From: Pseudoduganella plicata
GTDB lineage: Bacteria; Pseudomonadota; Gammaproteobacteria; Burkholderiales; Burkholderiaceae_D
Assembly (NCBI RefSeq): GCF_004421005.1
Contig: NZ_CP038026.1
Location: 434,001-498,000, forward strand
Direction of reading: 5' to 3'
DNA: 64,000 bases
The notes below the pieces were generated by a model. That model had not been told where the DNA came from. It searched no databases and was given only the letters and a program-made list of their open reading frames with translations. The position numbers were made by a program, and so were the translations under genes. Of the stretch, positions 63,776-64,000 are shown piece by piece (the first letter of the stretch is position 1; each line of letters starts with the position of its first letter).

Positions 63776-64000
63776 ATGCATGCGAAACAGTGCAGTTGCG
63801 GCCAATGCCGCGCCAGTGGCGAAACGTTCGAGATCCTGCCGTTCGGGCAAGGCGAGGGCAGTGGGTTCGCGGGCGAATTCGCCAACGAATTCGAGGGCGG
63901 ATTCGGCCAGCAGGAAAGCCCGTTCAGCCAGGCGGAGGAGATGGAGCTGGCGATGGAGCTGCTGGCCGTCGCCAGCGAGGAAGAGCTGGAACAGTTCCTC
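63776..64000 (+). CDS. Cluster protein G, FEILP and EMELA leader, truncated by window end
   Basis: 75 residues are visible; AAAGGAG precedes ATG 63776. It opens with a cysteine cluster (MHAKQCSCGQCRASG), then GETFEILPFGQGEGSGF, a Phe/Gly/Glu-rich part (FAGEFANEFEGGFGQQE), and FSQAEEMELAMELLAVASEE followed by ELEQFL. The FEILP part matches protein F; the EMELA-x-ELLxV part matches protein B. The rest lies beyond base 64000. It probably continues as another cargo-type protein of the same cluster. Confidence 0.75.
   Translation, partial: MHAKQCSCGQCRASGETFEILPFGQGEGSGFAGEFANEFEGGFGQQESPFSQAEEMELAMELLAVASEEELEQFL

Noticed and set aside
1..64000. tRNA, rRNA and CRISPR arrays
   Set aside because: None were recognised on reading both strands by eye; a dedicated tRNA scan was not possible.

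Overview
The window is about 64 kb of high-GC, gene-dense chromosome. It looks like a betaproteobacterium of the Oxalobacteraceae (Massilia / Pseudoduganella / Duganella type). The reasons are the codon use, a lipoprotein-release locus (lolC-lolC-lolD) beside recJ and tatD, a PEP-CTERM protein, type VI secretion genes and Cpx-like envelope stress genes. The genus is inferred from gene content and protein style; no search was run.

Layout. (1) 1-1.7 kb: the edge of a type VI secretion (T6SS) locus (end of tssM, tagF, a PP2C phosphatase). (2) 1.9-9 kb: mrcA (PBP1A), glpD, a complete ISL3-family insertion sequence sitting in the A-tract of a terminator, and a POT peptide transporter. (3) 9-13 kb: ppnN followed at once by a SLATT-domain membrane protein, then a decayed stretch with a CheW-like remnant, then a PEP-CTERM protein. 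(4) 13-20 kb: lysS, a HAD hydrolase, prfB with its programmed +1 frameshift, a CpdB-like lipoprotein, and a divergent PACE efflux pump / LysR pair. (5) 20-26 kb: a broken DUF4440 gene, a Xre-RES toxin-antitoxin operon that continues into DUF2288 and DUF817 genes, and an orphan tssF-tssG pair. (6) 26-37.5 kb: a beta-propeller sensor kinase, an FKBP isomerase, recJ, tandem lolC copies, lolD, tatD. (7) 37.6-49.4 kb: a DUF2235 hydrolase, the glucarate genes (gudD, an MFS transporter, a LacI regulator), PQQ glucose dehydrogenase, a TetR regulator, an EthD protein, comEC. (8) 49.5-56.8 kb: a polytopic membrane protein, a comEC-like DNA remnant, an alpha/beta hydrolase, dcd, and a CpxA/CpxR-like pair divergent from a CpxP/Spy-like gene with two good CpxR boxes, followed by a Tat-type dioxygenase lipoprotein.

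The most unusual region is 56.9-64 kb. A canonical sigma-54 (-24/-12) promoter precedes at least seven tightly packed genes with no clear characterised counterpart. Two are paralogues sharing a C-terminal EDxEFExARxFVRLA domain; one of them also carries an acidic N-terminus and a glycine-zipper segment. The others are an HEVGH metallopeptidase, a 728-residue beta-sandwich/helical protein, a small AONS-like PLP enzyme whose usual His is replaced, a GIY-YIG-like protein, and a truncated final gene. The GIY-YIG protein and the final gene both begin with an FEI[VL]P leader. The final gene also shares an EMELAxELLxV block with the glycine-zipper protein. This looks like a coordinated cargo-plus-maturation cassette and is my candidate for the undescribed system.

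A cross-cutting observation concerns frameshifts. cpdB, the DUF4440 gene, tssF, the sensor kinase, the DUF2235 gene and comEC all carry them, and all nine junctions are single-base losses, mostly in G runs. That pattern suggests homopolymer undercalling in the assembly more than true gene decay; the tally is by hand.
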